A DNA stretch of 64,000 nt, from contig NC_084843.1 of assembly GCF_033115175.1 (NCBI RefSeq), positions 57,886,474 through 57,950,473 of the forward strand, written 5' to 3'. Source of the stretch: Lepus europaeus (taxonomy: Eukaryota > Chordata > Mammalia > Lagomorpha > Leporidae). The notes beneath the pieces were generated by a model that was not told the origin of the DNA, did no database searches, and saw nothing but the letters and a program-made list of their open reading frames with translations. Positions 11,256-22,350 of this stretch are shown here, in pieces. Each line of letters begins with the position of its first letter. Position 1 is the first letter of the stretch. A program made the position numbers and the translations under genes.

Positions 11256-11578
11256 GGGGCTGGTGTTGTGGCTTGCCATATGAGTACCTGTTGGTGTTCT
11301 GACTGTTCTACTTCTGACCTAGCTCCCTGCTAATTGCCTGGGAACACAACAGAAGATGGCCCAAGTGCTTGGGCCCCTGCACCCACATGGGAGACTCAAA
11401 TGAAACTGCTGGCTCCTGGCTTTGGCTTGGCTCAGCCCTGGCTGTTGTAGCCATCTGGAGAGTGAACCAGCAGATGGTAGATCTCTCTCTCTCTCTGTTT
11501 CTCTCTCTTTCTTTCTCTGTCTCTCCTTCTCTCTCTGTAATTCTGCCTTTCAAATGAATAGATAATTCTTTTTTAAAA
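11256..11578 (+). mobile_element. C-SINE, CSINE2-like
   Basis: GGGGCTGGTGTTGTGGCTT head, CT-rich tract and TTTCAAATGAATAGATAATTC tail. Confidence 0.9.
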
Positions 11579-11591
11579 AAGAGAAAAACAA

Positions 11592-11921
11592 TTTTTTGAA
11601 GATTTTGTTTACTTATTTGAAAGGTAGAGTTACAGACAGAGAGGGAAAGACAGAAGAGAAAGGTCTTCCATCTGTTGGTTTACTCCCCAAGTGGCCACAA
11701 TGGCCACAGCTAGGCCGGTCTGAAGCCAGGAGCCAGGAGCTTCTTCTGGGTCTTCCACATGGGTGCAGGGGCCCAAAGACTTGGGCCATCCTCTACTACT
11801 TTCCCAGGCCATAGCAGAGAACTGGATCAGAAGAGGAATAGCCAGGACTAGAACCAGCGCCCATATGGGATGCCGGCACCACAGTGGAGGCTTAGCCCAC
11901 TACACCACAGTACTGGCCCCC
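11592..11921 (-). mobile_element. C-SINE, CSINE2-like, antisense
   Basis: Full antisense copy ending CACAGTACTGGCCCCC, facing the previous SINE tail-to-tail. Confidence 0.92.
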
Positions 11922-11933
11922 AAGAAATAAAAT

Positions 11934-12185
11934 TTTGTTAATTTATTTGAGAGAGTGCTCCCATCCACTGGTCCATGCCCCAGATGCCTGCAACCATGGA
12001 ACTGCGCCAGCCTGAACCAGGTCTCTCATATGATTAGCAGAAACTCAGTCCCTTTTAAACTAGCACCACTGCATCCTGGGAGCAGCATTAGAAGAAGCTG
12101 GAGTCAGGAGCTGAACCAGTATCAAACTCAGGCATTCACATAAGGGACACGGGCTCCTTAACCACCAGGCCAAATGTCTGCTCCT
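11934..12185 (-). mobile_element. C-SINE, old, antisense
   Basis: Diverged copy between TTAATTTATTTGAGAGAG and GGCCAAATGTCTGCTCC. Confidence 0.75.
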
Positions 12186-12189
12186 AAAA

Positions 12190-12561
12190 GTTTAATTTGA
12201 GTTTTTACTTACTTGTTTGAAAGGTAGAGAGAGGGAGAGAGGGAGAGAGGGAGAGAGGGAGAGAGGAAGAGAGGGAGAGAGGGAGAGAGGGAGAGAGGGA
12301 TTCTCCCATTTGCTAATTTACTAACCAAATGCCCTCAGCAGCCAAGGCTGGGCCAGGCTGAAGCCGTAGCCAGGAACTCAGTGTGGGTCTTACATGTGGG
12401 TGGCAGGACCCAAGACTGGAGCTGTCACTTGCTGCCCCCTGAGGGGCACTTTAACAGAAAGCAGGAATCTGAAGCAGCTGGGAACTGAACCCAGGCACTC
12501 AGATATGGGTTGCAGGCATCCCAAGCAGTATCAAAACTGCCAATACAAATGCCGGCCTCTA
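12190..12561 (-). mobile_element. C-SINE, old, antisense, with expanded GGGAGAGA tract
   Basis: Antisense CSINE3-like copy ending AAATGCCGGCCTCT. Its purine tract at 12226-12300 has expanded to about nine GGGAGAGA units. Confidence 0.85.
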
Positions 12562-13674
12562 AGACTTTAAGTTAAAAGATTCACAGGGAGTTTCTGAATG
12601 ATCTTGCATGTATTTTATCATGTTTCCTCTGTCATTTTAGCACCAGAGTAGCTCTTTGGAGTAGAAAGCTAAAACAAAACAAAACAAAACATTAAGGCAG
12701 CTGTACTCCTTTTCCATCACTAAATCATTATATATATTTTTTAAGTTCAAGGATCCAGTTTCTTAAAGTGGGGGCCTCACTCCATTTTCCATCAACCTTA
12801 TTTCCTTGTCATTTTGGTTTTATACCACAAGGGGGCAAGCAAGCAAAGGCAATTTCTGTACCAAACTTCCTTCTGGGCGTGAGGTCATGGTAAATGGTAT
12901 TTGTGCCAGAGGATGACGTAGCTGTTAACTTTTACAGGATGTCAGCATCAAAGATTTTCCTCTGGTACAACTTAAGTGAGTTAACCTTTCAGTCTAAACT
13001 AACATAACATCGATCAGATGAAATGGACAGGTAAATGTATTCTGCTAGGTAAACTGATCGTGTGTCCTTCCTAAACCGAGGGTCTCCAATTTTAAATACG
13101 GGGTTTTTTTGGGTGGAATCAGCAACATCTGGGCAGCACGTTTCCCGTCCGGGCTGATGGCTGGAGCTGGGTGACTACTCAGCCTTTGGACATTGGGCCC
13201 CATTTGGCTTAGTCCCCACTGCCAGGGGGGCCGGGCCCTTTCTAGAGAAGGGATTTTTGTATATTCATCTTGGTGCTCCCTTAGCACCTAAGGCAGTAGC
13301 ACTGTGCATTGTGTCCAACACAATATTCAATATTTACTAAAGAAATAGATCGATGAATTAATTCACCAGAATTAGCCCATGTGAAAGGGTGGTAAGACAG
13401 AGGGATGTTTTTAATTGCATTTATTATTATACTTGTTCTTACTTTATTTACTCTCGTTGATGTATTCTCACTACTTTATAAACTCTTGGTCATATAGAAA
13501 TAATTTTCAATTAAAGGGAATCATTTATTAATCCTCTGAGCTCAGGAAGTTACTGCTATTACCTCTGCCCTACCAATGAGCAGAGGCAGCAACAGAAGGG
13601 AGTTTAGGGTTTTGAACGGGAAAGAAGGAGTGTGGATAAGGGGTCGGGAAGATGTGGTCCCATGGTTGTTAATC

Positions 13675-13805
13675 CCTCAGATGCATTCTAGAATCACCTG
13701 AAGAGTTTCTAAAAATCCAAGTACTTGGGTCCCAGCCCGAGACTGGGATGAGATTATCTGGGATATGGCCTGGATTTCAGTGGACAGCAAAGGTTGAAGA
13801 CCATA
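13675..13805 (+). mobile_element. MER5-like hAT fragment
   Basis: TAGAATCACCTGAAGAGTTT and the CTTGGGTCCCAGCCC phrase match the MER5 body. Confidence 0.55.
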
Positions 13806-14229
13806 ATGTAGTGAAAACAGCAGGAGTTCCTCCTTTACTGCATTAAGCTCAGCACCACGCACGCTCTCCTGGCTGCACGAGGAAGGCTGTCAGTCCATCA
13901 GTCCCTGGGCTCTGGTTCTGCTTGCTTTCCCAGAGCTTCCTAACAAGTTCTTGTTGAAGTCTCCAACCTCATGTGGGAAAGGGGAGGCCTGGAGTGGAGC
14001 TGGAGCAGAGGCGAGCTGTCGGCCTCCTCCAAGCATTACTGGGTTCACTGCTGCTGTTCCGTGCTCCCTCCCCAACTTCAGATTTACCTCGATGTTTGTC
14101 TTGAGCTAAGTTCCCCTTCCTTCCCTGTAGGGAAGAAGAGCTCTAAGAGAGGTTCCCTACCCCCTGAATGTGACAAGGATGCTTCTGCTCCCAGCTAAGG
14201 TGTGCGTGTCTTCTTTCCTTTCTCCCCAG

Positions 14230-14363
14230 TATGCACCAGGACACAACAGGGTACGTCTGCCTCCTCATTCAGCCAGCCAAAAAGTCAGACGCGGGGTGGT
14301 ACACGCTGTCAGCTAAGAACGAAGCCGGCATCGTGTCGTGCACTGCCAGGCTGGATATCTACG
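14230..14363 (+). CDS. MYPN: Myopalladin exon: end of Ig domain 5
   Basis: 134 nt. It encodes MHQDTTGYVCLLIQPA and the F strand KSDAGWYTLSAKNEAG. The pattern D-A-G-x-Y is kept but Leu stands where the F-strand cysteine would be, as in Ig domain 3. It ends CTARLDIY with one base of the next Ala codon. Splice sites: ccccag|TAT and ACG|gtaagt. Confidence 0.97.
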
Positions 14364-15951
14364 GTAAGTGTCCTGCCCATGGCTGGGCATCTGTGCACGG
14401 CAGGCAGCTTCCAAATCTGCTCTTCTTAAAAGGGGTATAGTCAGTGTCTGTAAATGAACTGGGTAGATGACGCTAGAGCCCAGGAGATGGATTTTTAAAG
14501 TCATCTCATCTACGTCACCTCAGGACCTACGTACACATTTACGTTTTGCTATAAGCTTAACTTTCTTCCAAAAGAAGGTTTTGACTACTAGGAATTACAG
14601 CTCAGCTGGAGCTTACGTGCTTGGACGTCTGATCACCCAGCATCTTCATGCTGTCTCCTTGCTGCCTGGGCCACCCACTGGCTCTCCCCACGGCTGGGAG
14701 CTCCCAGCAAAATTTTCCCAACACCATTCATTTGTTTATTCATTCAGCAAATGTGTTTCCTTCTGCTCCACCAATCAGATTTCCCTAATAACACAGAGCT
14801 GGTCTGATGATAATAATAGCAAACAAAGTGTGTACAGTAACTTGCAATTAATAAGGTGATACTCTTGGGTCCTCCCAGATCCATGAGATTATTGTAAGTG
14901 TTGTTACCCTCAAATAAACACTAAAGAACCCAAAACTCAGAGAGGTAAGTAACTACATATAGGAAGGAAATTGAGGCCTTTGTGTCATTCCACTGAGCCA
15001 TGCCTCTAATTTTCAAAAAGATCTGACAAATTAATCATATTAACATATTTATGTTCTGATTCCTCTCCCCTACACATTTTGCATTAATTGGCATTTTCGG
15101 AAACTTATTTCTTAATCCAGAGGAGTACTTCTTTTGTCCTTCCTTCCTTCTTAAAAAAATTAGAATAAGTGTTATATTCGTAAGTGGCCTAACATGATGA
15201 ACCAGAACAGCAACTAAGGTTCTGTCACACACGAGGCTCCTGCTGTTTGGAGCTGTGCACCAAGAATTCACTTTGCTAGTCCCACAGAGGGACCATTGCC
15301 TGCCCTTTTCCCTAGGTGTAGTTTTTGGAGGAAATACACAGCTTTCTGATTATTCCCCCTTCTTCCTGGACTTGAAATTCAGCTGGGACGGAGGCTGGAA
15401 GCATCCAGGGGAGAGGAAGCAGTGATGTGTATCTTCACCCAGGCTAAGTCCTTAACCGTTTCCCACAATTCACCCTGGCAGGAGGCAGGAGGTCTCCTAC
15501 TGAGCAACTCAGCACCAACTGGTCCTGGAGTGGAGAATTCCAGGTCCAGTGGCTGAGTTTCCAAGTCAGTTTGTCCTGGCTCATCTGCCCAGGCTCCTGT
15601 CCTGATTCTGCAGCACCAACAGCAGGAGGCGCTGTTTCCTCAGTTGGGACTAGGGCCGGGGTTGGGAGGGGATGAAGACAGGCAAGAGTTAAGTTTCCTG
15701 TCCATCACCACACTTCCTACTTGCCTGAGCAATGGACACACTAGGCTCAGCTCTCCTCCAGAGGAGGGCTTCCAGTAGTAGGAATTACAAGAAGCCAAAT
15801 CACAAGGGCACTTGATGGTGTCTGAATCAGACAGTGGCAAGGACCGCAGCAGAGTTTGGAAAAATTTGGATTGAGGACAGCATGCATGTCTGATGCACCT
15901 GCTAGCCTGTGTTCCCTTTGATCATAACATGCTTTTGGGTCCATTTTCCAG
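14364..15951 (+). other. MYPN: Last MYPN intron
   Basis: Repeat-poor intron. I see only a short L2/MIR-like piece at about 14720-14800. The acceptor before the terminal exon is attttccag. Confidence 0.8.
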
Positions 15952-16121
15952 CTCAGTGGCACCAGCAGATCCCCCCGCCCATGTCCATCCGGCCCAGTGG
16001 CAGTCGCTATGGCTCTCTCACTGGTAAAGGACTTGACATTTTTTCTGCCTTTTCCTCCCTGGAAAGCACAATGGTGTACTCGTGCTCCTCGCGGAGTGTA
16101 GTGGAGAGTGATGAACTCTAA
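15952..16121 (+). CDS. MYPN: Myopalladin terminal exon: C-terminal tail and stop
   Basis: 170 nt: two bases complete Ala, then 55 codons and TAA at 16119-16121. It encodes QWHQQIPPPMSIRPSGSRYG and a Ser-rich tail ending VVESDEL. The tail differs from the palladin C-terminus and is the diagnostic myopalladin ending. Palladin-family proteins keep a short conserved tail after the last Ig domain; its exact binding role is not evident from sequence. Confidence 0.97.
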
Positions 16122-17560
16122 GAACGTCTGGGTGCCTGCTGCGTAAGGGGAGGAGGAGGACAAGCCTGCGGCTGTTTCCAACTCACCTGGGTTTGAGTGA
16201 GTCCCCACCCTGCTGGACCTGTGGCAAAGAGCACGCTGAATGAGCCAGCTGGGGAGAGACCCAGGGCTCTGAGAAGACAACGCAGACCAACCAAAGATGC
16301 CGCAGCTGCCATCCACTGCTCCGGGGAGAGCTAGCAGAGCCCCTGCCTCTTGTGGTGGGGGGGATGCTTCGGCCCTACCGGGAGCAATTAGGGGCCACAT
16401 GCCTGGGCTGAGAGGAGTTAGACAGTAGTGACCTTGGCCTTTACCTACCAAATGAAAGGAGGGGGAGAGAGGCCACCCCACCACCCTTCATGCATTATAT
16501 CCCCAGTAGGAGGTTTGGCAAATTCATTCAGTCAGCCTCTACTTAGCATTCACAGCACACAGATGTGGAGAAACACTTTTTAATTTGCACGTGCTGAGTG
16601 TAACTGAGCCACATGGTAAGGTGCCAAAATGTGCCTGAGATGCCCCCAATTCACTGAAACACTCACTATTGCACACAGCACTTATCCGGTGGACGCCTGC
16701 CCTGGGCCTGTCTGCACCATTTTCTTTTGCCTGGTGACTGGTTTTTCTTCTTTCTGCCTTTACATATCCCAAATGCTAGAGCTAAAGGGTAGTTAAAAAA
16801 CCAATCGGGAGGAAATCTCCTAGGAGTCACTTTAAAAACTACTACCTTCAATTGCCACTTGAAAAATGTGCAAGATTCATCATCATTTATTCATAAGATA
16901 CCAACCCCACAGACTCCCCCCCCCCCAAAGAGTGTGGAAGCCTACGAGGCAGTGAGGAAGCAAGAGGCACAAAGAGAGGAAGTTTGGGGGGATGGGGAGG
17001 AGGGAAGCTCTCGCCACAGCAGAGCAGCAGGTGCAGCGGGAGAGGTCTTTAATAGCTGTGAATCGCTCTGAGATCACCCCTCAGGTTGCACTGCCTGCAT
17101 AGGAACTATGAGAAAGTGAGTGGAAGGGGACTTTGCATCTTTATGCTAATGCACCTATTCAAAACCTGCCTCTCAACCTAAGGAATTTTTAGATCCAAGT
17201 TCAATGCTAGATTCTTAGTACCTGGAGGAGTACCTAGCAGGAAATAGGCATTTGAGAAATGTTTGCCGATGAGTGCATCTTATGTTAGGTAGAGGAATCT
17301 GCAGCTCACACCCCGGTCCAAGGACTGCCCTGGGGACGGGCAGCACAGCGAGTCTGCTCTGGGCTCAGCAGGGAAGTGAACAGAGGGATCTTTTGCCAAC
17401 TCCCTGTGCTCCACCTTCTGGTGTTTTCTGTGCCAGGCACCCTCAGCTGGCACCTTATTCAAGTGATTTAGATAGAAATAGTCATTGCTTAGAAGGGCTT
17501 GAAACTTTCTTCGCTTCAAGGCAAGGATTTCCAGTACAAAAATAAATTCATTCACTCAAA
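16122..17560 (+). other. MYPN: MYPN 3' untranslated region
   Basis: Sequence after the TAA to just past the first well-placed AATAAA. The implied length of about 1.4 kb fits the known transcript length of the family. No SINE lies inside. The end is inferred, not demonstrated. Confidence 0.65.
17541..17546 (+). terminator. MYPN: Polyadenylation signal of MYPN (AATAAA)
   Basis: Canonical AATAAA 1.42 kb after the stop codon, followed within 30 nt by a TTTGTGTGTCTG-like GU-rich stretch, as expected of a downstream element. Confidence 0.6.
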
Positions 17561-17564
17561 CAAT

Positions 17565-17680
17565 CCTTTGTGTGTCTGCTCTGTGTAAGATTCTATGCTA
17601 CCTACTGTGGGCAACACAAGGACAAGAGTGAGACGCAGTCCCCACCCAGAGAGGGTGCGCAGCCCAGTGGGAGGTATACC
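17565..17680. repeat. L2-like LINE fossil
   Basis: TGCTCTGTGTAAGATTCTATGC followed by CAGTCCCCACCCAGAG is an ancient L2-type 3' end, directly past the MYPN poly(A) site. Confidence 0.5.
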
Positions 17681-18299
17681 CAAGGCACGTAGAATGCTGC
17701 TTCGGGAGGCAAAAACCCATTCTTTGGCAAAGAGATGTTTCTCGGGCTGTTCATGTTATTTTTTTTCCTAACTTGCAAAATCTTTTTAACCTGTTTTCAA
17801 TCTTTGTTTCTTAATTAAACAAAATGCCATAGGTTGTATATCATTAAGAAATAAAGTTTTCAGTCCATTATTCAACAAAATTATTAGATCTTGTTTCCTT
17901 TCTGATGTATTCAGTAAAAGCAGTGAAACGAAGGCTTCTGTAGTGGGATAAAATGTATTACATATGAAAGGTAGTCTATAAAATGGGTTTTGTCCTGTGT
18001 TAATTTCTATTGTGAAATGTCTTATAACCCAGCACCTTCTAACACCAGAATTGCTTCTGGATTGCACAGATCACCTTCCGATCACACTTACTTATGTCAA
18101 TCATACACAGCTGTCCCACATATTCTTGAAAACATATTCTTTATCTCCATTTGTCTCAAGTTTCTGAATGTTTTTTATCTGTTGTCTAATTTTAGTGTTT
18201 AAGAGAATTAGGATAAAATACTATTCCTAGCCATTAGGTGGTGCCATCTCACCCAAAATACAACAAATCCAAAGCTAAATGTGAACCGCCGGGTTGTGT

Positions 18300-18520
18300 T
18301 GTAGCAGGTTTCTGAACCTCGCACTATTGACATTTTGGGCTGGATAATTCTTTGTTGTTTGCGGGGGCAGGGGAGGGCTGTCCTGGATATTGCAGGATAT
18401 CCAACAGCATCCCTGGCCTACCTGCTAGTTGCCAGTAGCAGCCCTTCCCTAAACTGTGGCTACCCAAAGTGGCCCCAGACGCTCCTACCTTCCTTGAGAA
18501 ACAGAATTCTTTTTTGTTGA
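18300..18520 (-). mobile_element. hAT-type DNA transposon fossil (MER family)
   Basis: GACATTTTGGGCTGGATAAT and CAGCATCCCTGGCCTAC are well-known phrases of an ancient mammalian nonautonomous element. A second copy in the other orientation is at about 51161-51245. Confidence 0.6.
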
Positions 18521-19572
18521 GGACCCCTGCACTAAACAAATCAGCGCCCTGCTTTAAGGATCCTATCAGGATTCAATTACAGCGGGGGATATTTGAAAAA
18601 GAAATGTTTGAATCCAGAATTTGTTCAGGATACGTCCAAAATCAGATTCATTATCTCCCCTCCATGCACCATTCATCAGCCTGGGGGAATGATTCCACAT
18701 TCCTCATCACCCAAATAAGAAGCGTGCAAGGCCTTTCTTGCTTCCTCTACCCAGTCCGTACGTCCTGTGCATGCTCAGTATGGCCCACGGCTCTAAGACA
18801 GGCCTTCCTTTCCATTCCCCTGCAAACTCCGAAGGTCAGACTTCCATTACTGTCTTCATTTCCCTCAATCCTCTGACATCAGCCATAACTGACTTCCAAC
18901 TGCTCTTCCTGCCTCTAGCCCTGCTCTTCCCTTCCCTCCACTGCCCCTCAGGTCTCAGCATCAATCATTCCTCCCCCAGAACTGTTATCATCCAGTGGTC
19001 AACCACCACTGCTAGCTGGAACCACCTGGGGCACCTGCTGTTCTGCTCTGGGGTGTTCAGACTCATGCCAATATGACCCCAAAGCTTTCCACTCACAACT
19101 AAGAAGGACATCCAGCACGCAGTAGCCCTCACACAGGCCCCTGGTTTCCAGCTACTCTTCTGCCTCCCCCTGAAAGGCTCACTCCCCAGTCTCCACCTAT
19201 GGAGCTCTCATCTGTTCCCTAAAGTCCATCTTGAATGCCACTGCCTCTCTGAAATACACACTCCAACCAAATAAAACTGTATTTTCTTTGAAACCTCATA
19301 ACAAATATCTTGGGTCTTGAGGAAGAGAAGATTACTGCAAATCACATTTTATACAGAACACAGTCTCTATCCACCTGCCTGCCCCTGCGCTTGCACAAGC
19401 CCACTCTTGCTTGCACTAGGCTTTACTCCTTGTTGGTATAGACTGTTGCCTTTACGCCTTATACAGAGTAGGCACTCAGTAAATCTTAACTGATCTGAAT
19501 TGCGTTTTGAACTCCATGGACATAGGTATGCCTCTATAAACCTCAGCACCACATTAGAATCTCCCAGGTAGC

Positions 19573-19930
19573 TTTTTTTTTTTCTGACAGGTATATAGAT
19601 AGATATAGATATAGATATAGATATAGATATAGATATAGATATAGATATAGATATAGATATAGAGAGAGGTCTTCCTTCCATTGGTTCACCCCCCCCCCCA
19701 AATGGCCGCTACAGCCGGCGCTGTGCCATTCCAAAGCCAGGAGCCAGGTGCTTCCTCCTGGTCTTCTATGCAGGTGCAGGTGCCTAAGCACTTGGGCCAT
19801 CCTCCACTGCCTTCCCGGGCCACAGCAGAGAGCTGGACTGGAAGAGGAGCAATGGGGACTAGAACCCGGTGCCCTTATGGGATGCTGGGACCACAGGCAG
19901 AGGATAACCAAGTGAGCCACAGCGCCGGCC
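19573..19930 (-). mobile_element. OcuSINEA-like young SINE, antisense
   Basis: Young copy with poly-T start, GGCAGAG region replaced by an expanded ATAGAT hexamer tract, and head AGCGCCGGCC. Flanked by CCAGGTAGC at 19564-19572 and 19936-19944. Confidence 0.93.
19592..19665. repeat. (ATAGAT)n hexanucleotide microsatellite
   Basis: About twelve ATAGAT units inside the SINE, probably expanded from its GA-rich tract. It is expected to be length-variable. Confidence 0.9.
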
Positions 19931-19944
19931 GCCTTCCAGGTAGC

Positions 19945-20310
19945 TTTTTTTTTTTTTTTTTTTTTTTGACAGGCAGAGTGGACACTGAGAGAGAGAGGCA
20001 GAGAGAAAGGTCTTCCTTTTGCCGTTGGTTCACCCTCCAATGGCTGCTGCGGCTGGCGTGCTGCGGCTGGCGCGCTGCGGCTGGCGCACCGCGCTGATCC
20101 AAAGCCAGGAGCCAGGTGCTTCTCCTGGTCTCCCATGGGGTGCAGGGCCCAAGCACTTGGGCCATCCTCCACTGCACTCCCGGGCCATAGCAGAGAGCTG
20201 GCCTGGAAGAGGGGCAACCGGGATAGAATCTGGCGCCGCGACCGGGACTAGAACCCGTTGTGCCGGCGCCGCAAGGCGGAGGATTAGCCTGTTGAGCCAT
20301 GGCGCCGGCC
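19945..20310 (-). mobile_element. OcuSINEA-like young SINE, antisense
   Basis: Starts with T24, ends GCGCCGGCC. It carries a local triplication of a GCTGCGGCTGGC-like unit at about 20043-20090. Flanked by CAGGTAGC (19937-19944 and 20312-20319), the same target as its neighbour. Confidence 0.95.
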
Positions 20311-20480
20311 TCAGGTAGCCTTTTAAAAGTCTCGACATAGGCCACACCCCAAATCAATTAAGTCATAAGCGCTGTGGCTGTGACATAGGCATCAGCAGTT
20401 TTTCAAGCTTCTAGGTGATTCCAGCACATGGCCATGGTTGAAAAGTTATTCTATAGCCATGATTTGATCACAGAACTTAC

Positions 20481-20577
20481 CCAGAAACATCCAAAGAGAT
20501 GCAGCTGGCTTTAAGTGAAGCTCCGTTGTTGGCCTCCATGAAGAATGTAACCTTCCTGACTGCCGCACTGTGCATGC
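20481..20577 (-). other. Orphan exon-like segment
   Basis: On -, a 97-nt stretch bounded by gtattttgcag and a consensus gtaagt donor, open in one frame from an ATG (MHSAAVRKVTFFMEANNGA...). I do not recognise the product. It may be an exon of an unannotated transcript or lncRNA, or chance. Confidence 0.3.
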
Positions 20578-22024
20578 CTGCAAAATACAAATAAGTCCAT
20601 TGGCTTTGTTAGACCTCACTATTTTATGCTGCACTCAATAGATGGACAACATTCATGAAGCCCCCAGGGGATGCTCAGAAACTGCAAAACTGGACCAGGG
20701 AAAGAGGGAAACTGGATGCAGTTTGCCTGTTCCTTCTGTTTACAAAAAAAAAAAAATGCAAGTTTCCTCAACACCCTTCTCTCCAAGCAACTGAGTGGCT
20801 TGTCATCACTTGGGTAGTCGTGGCTTTGGGACTGAGAGGGAAAATGAAGAAGGAAATGCACTATTCGAACCCAGCTGCCTTTTTGAGACAGTTTTCTTCA
20901 CCAAAATAAGAGTTTTGTCAGGATTTCCAAATAGTGGAACTGGTTTAAATGCACCCTTCTCCTTGTGCTCATCTCTTAACTTTGGGAGGCATCCAATGAG
21001 AAACTACATGGTCAAGAGCCCGGCAGGACTAGAACGGAGCTCTGAATGGCACGTCCCATGGAGAACAACTCCTGGAGGAGTCAAAAGCTGACTTTTGAAA
21101 GAATAGGTTCATTTGAATGATCTTCAAAGGATACATGGGTTGCCCTCCAAATGTCCACTTGTAAATTGGTTATTTATACTTGCTTATTTCCTTGTACATG
21201 TGTCATCTGGTGCTAGATTCTCAAGGGAATCCAGAAAAGCCCACCTAATTCTTAACTGTATTACCGTACCTATTATACTAGATTGGTTAGTGTCCCAACA
21301 AGAAGAGAAGAAAAATGACTGCCTCCTCCTCTCTGTGCTGTGTCAGTTACAGTGCCCACAGTCCCTTGTGCGTGGAGCTCCCGTTCCGTGTTTTTCCCTG
21401 CAGGCCACATGTTCCCCGTGTTCTACCATCTCACTGCTGTAGCTTGTCCCATCTCACCCTTTCCCCAAGGCCTGCCAGCGGGCTTCGCGCCCCACAATGA
21501 CCTAACTCCATTTCCACACATCTTGGCAGGGTGTTGGGAAGCATGCAGTGGAGCTAAACATCCGAAATGCCCGGAGACTGCCAACTTAACAGAGGCGCTG
21601 CATTTTTCAAGCACCTGTTTTCTCACTCCTATCAGCTGTGATTGATAGGCTTGCTGGTAGAATTGGGGGAAAAAAATCAGGTTGTCAGAGGAGATACAGG
21701 AAACTGAGTCAGACACCCAAAATGATCTTTGGATGACAGGCTCTTCGTTTTCTCCCCTCCCTCACACACTCCCAAAGTAGCTCCCAAGCTGGAATCTTGA
21801 GTCCATTTGTGTATGGCTATTTATAAGTTGTTGTAAGCTCAAAGCTGCCAGAGAATCTGCGGCCTTTATTCAAGGTCCCTGTAGGGTCCTTGAGTAACCT
21901 GCACTCAAAGTATTTCCACGAGTGATGGAGTTGAAAATCGTTATGCCTTACCAGAAAGATGCACAGTTACCTAGATTTCCATAGGATCTGTTCAAGTTCT
22001 TTTTAACACAGAAACACAGATAGC

Positions 22025-22350
22025 TTTTTTTTTTTTTTAGCAGATAGCGTTATAGACAGTGAGGGAGAGACAGAGAGAAAGGTCTTCCTTCCGTTGGTTC
22101 ACTCCCCAAATGGCCGCTACGGCTGGCTCTGCGCTGATCCGAAGCCAGGAGCCAGGTGCTTCCTCCTGGTCTCCCATGCGGATGCAGGGCCCAAGCACTT
22201 GGGCCATCCTCCGCTGCCCTCCCAGGCCACAGCAGAGAGCTGGATTGGAAGAGGAGTGACCGGGACAGAACCGGCGCCCCGACCGGGACTAGAATGCGGG
22301 GTACCGGCGTCGCAGGCGGAGGATTAGCCAAGTGAGCCATGGCGCCGGCC
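22025..22350 (-). mobile_element. OcuSINEA-like young SINE, antisense
   Basis: Poly-T start through GGTCTTCCTTCCGTTGG to head ATGGCGCCGGCC. Full length. Confidence 0.95.

Larger units (their letters stand above)
11018..14229 (+). other. MYPN: MYPN intron with SINE cluster
   Basis: Holds four adjacent C-SINEs between about 11256 and 12561, an (AAAAC)n run at about 12670-12691 and a MER5-like hAT fragment at about 13675-13805. 12.8-13.6 kb shows no recognisable element. Confidence 0.8.
19530..20440 (+). mobile_element. MER5A-like fossil interrupted by two young SINEs
   Basis: The left part (19530-19572, ACATTAGAATCTCCCAGG) continues at 20311-20440 (TTTTAAAAGTCTC to AGGTGATTCCAGC). The gap is two antisense OcuSINEA copies. 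Confidence 0.65.

Noticed and set aside
12226-12300. Regular GGGAGAGA array resembling spaced direct repeats
   Set aside because: It is an expanded purine tract of a SINE, without unique spacers; not a CRISPR.
15747-16484. 245-codon minus-strand frame across the last MYPN exon
   Set aside because: It is antisense to a confirmed coding exon and its 3' UTR, with no recognisable domain; treated as chance.
19543-20357. Overlapping frames of 138-224 codons on both strands
   Set aside because: They are translations of two SINEs and a microsatellite (poly-Ile/Ser tyrosine runs). The same peptide phrases recur at every SINE in the window.
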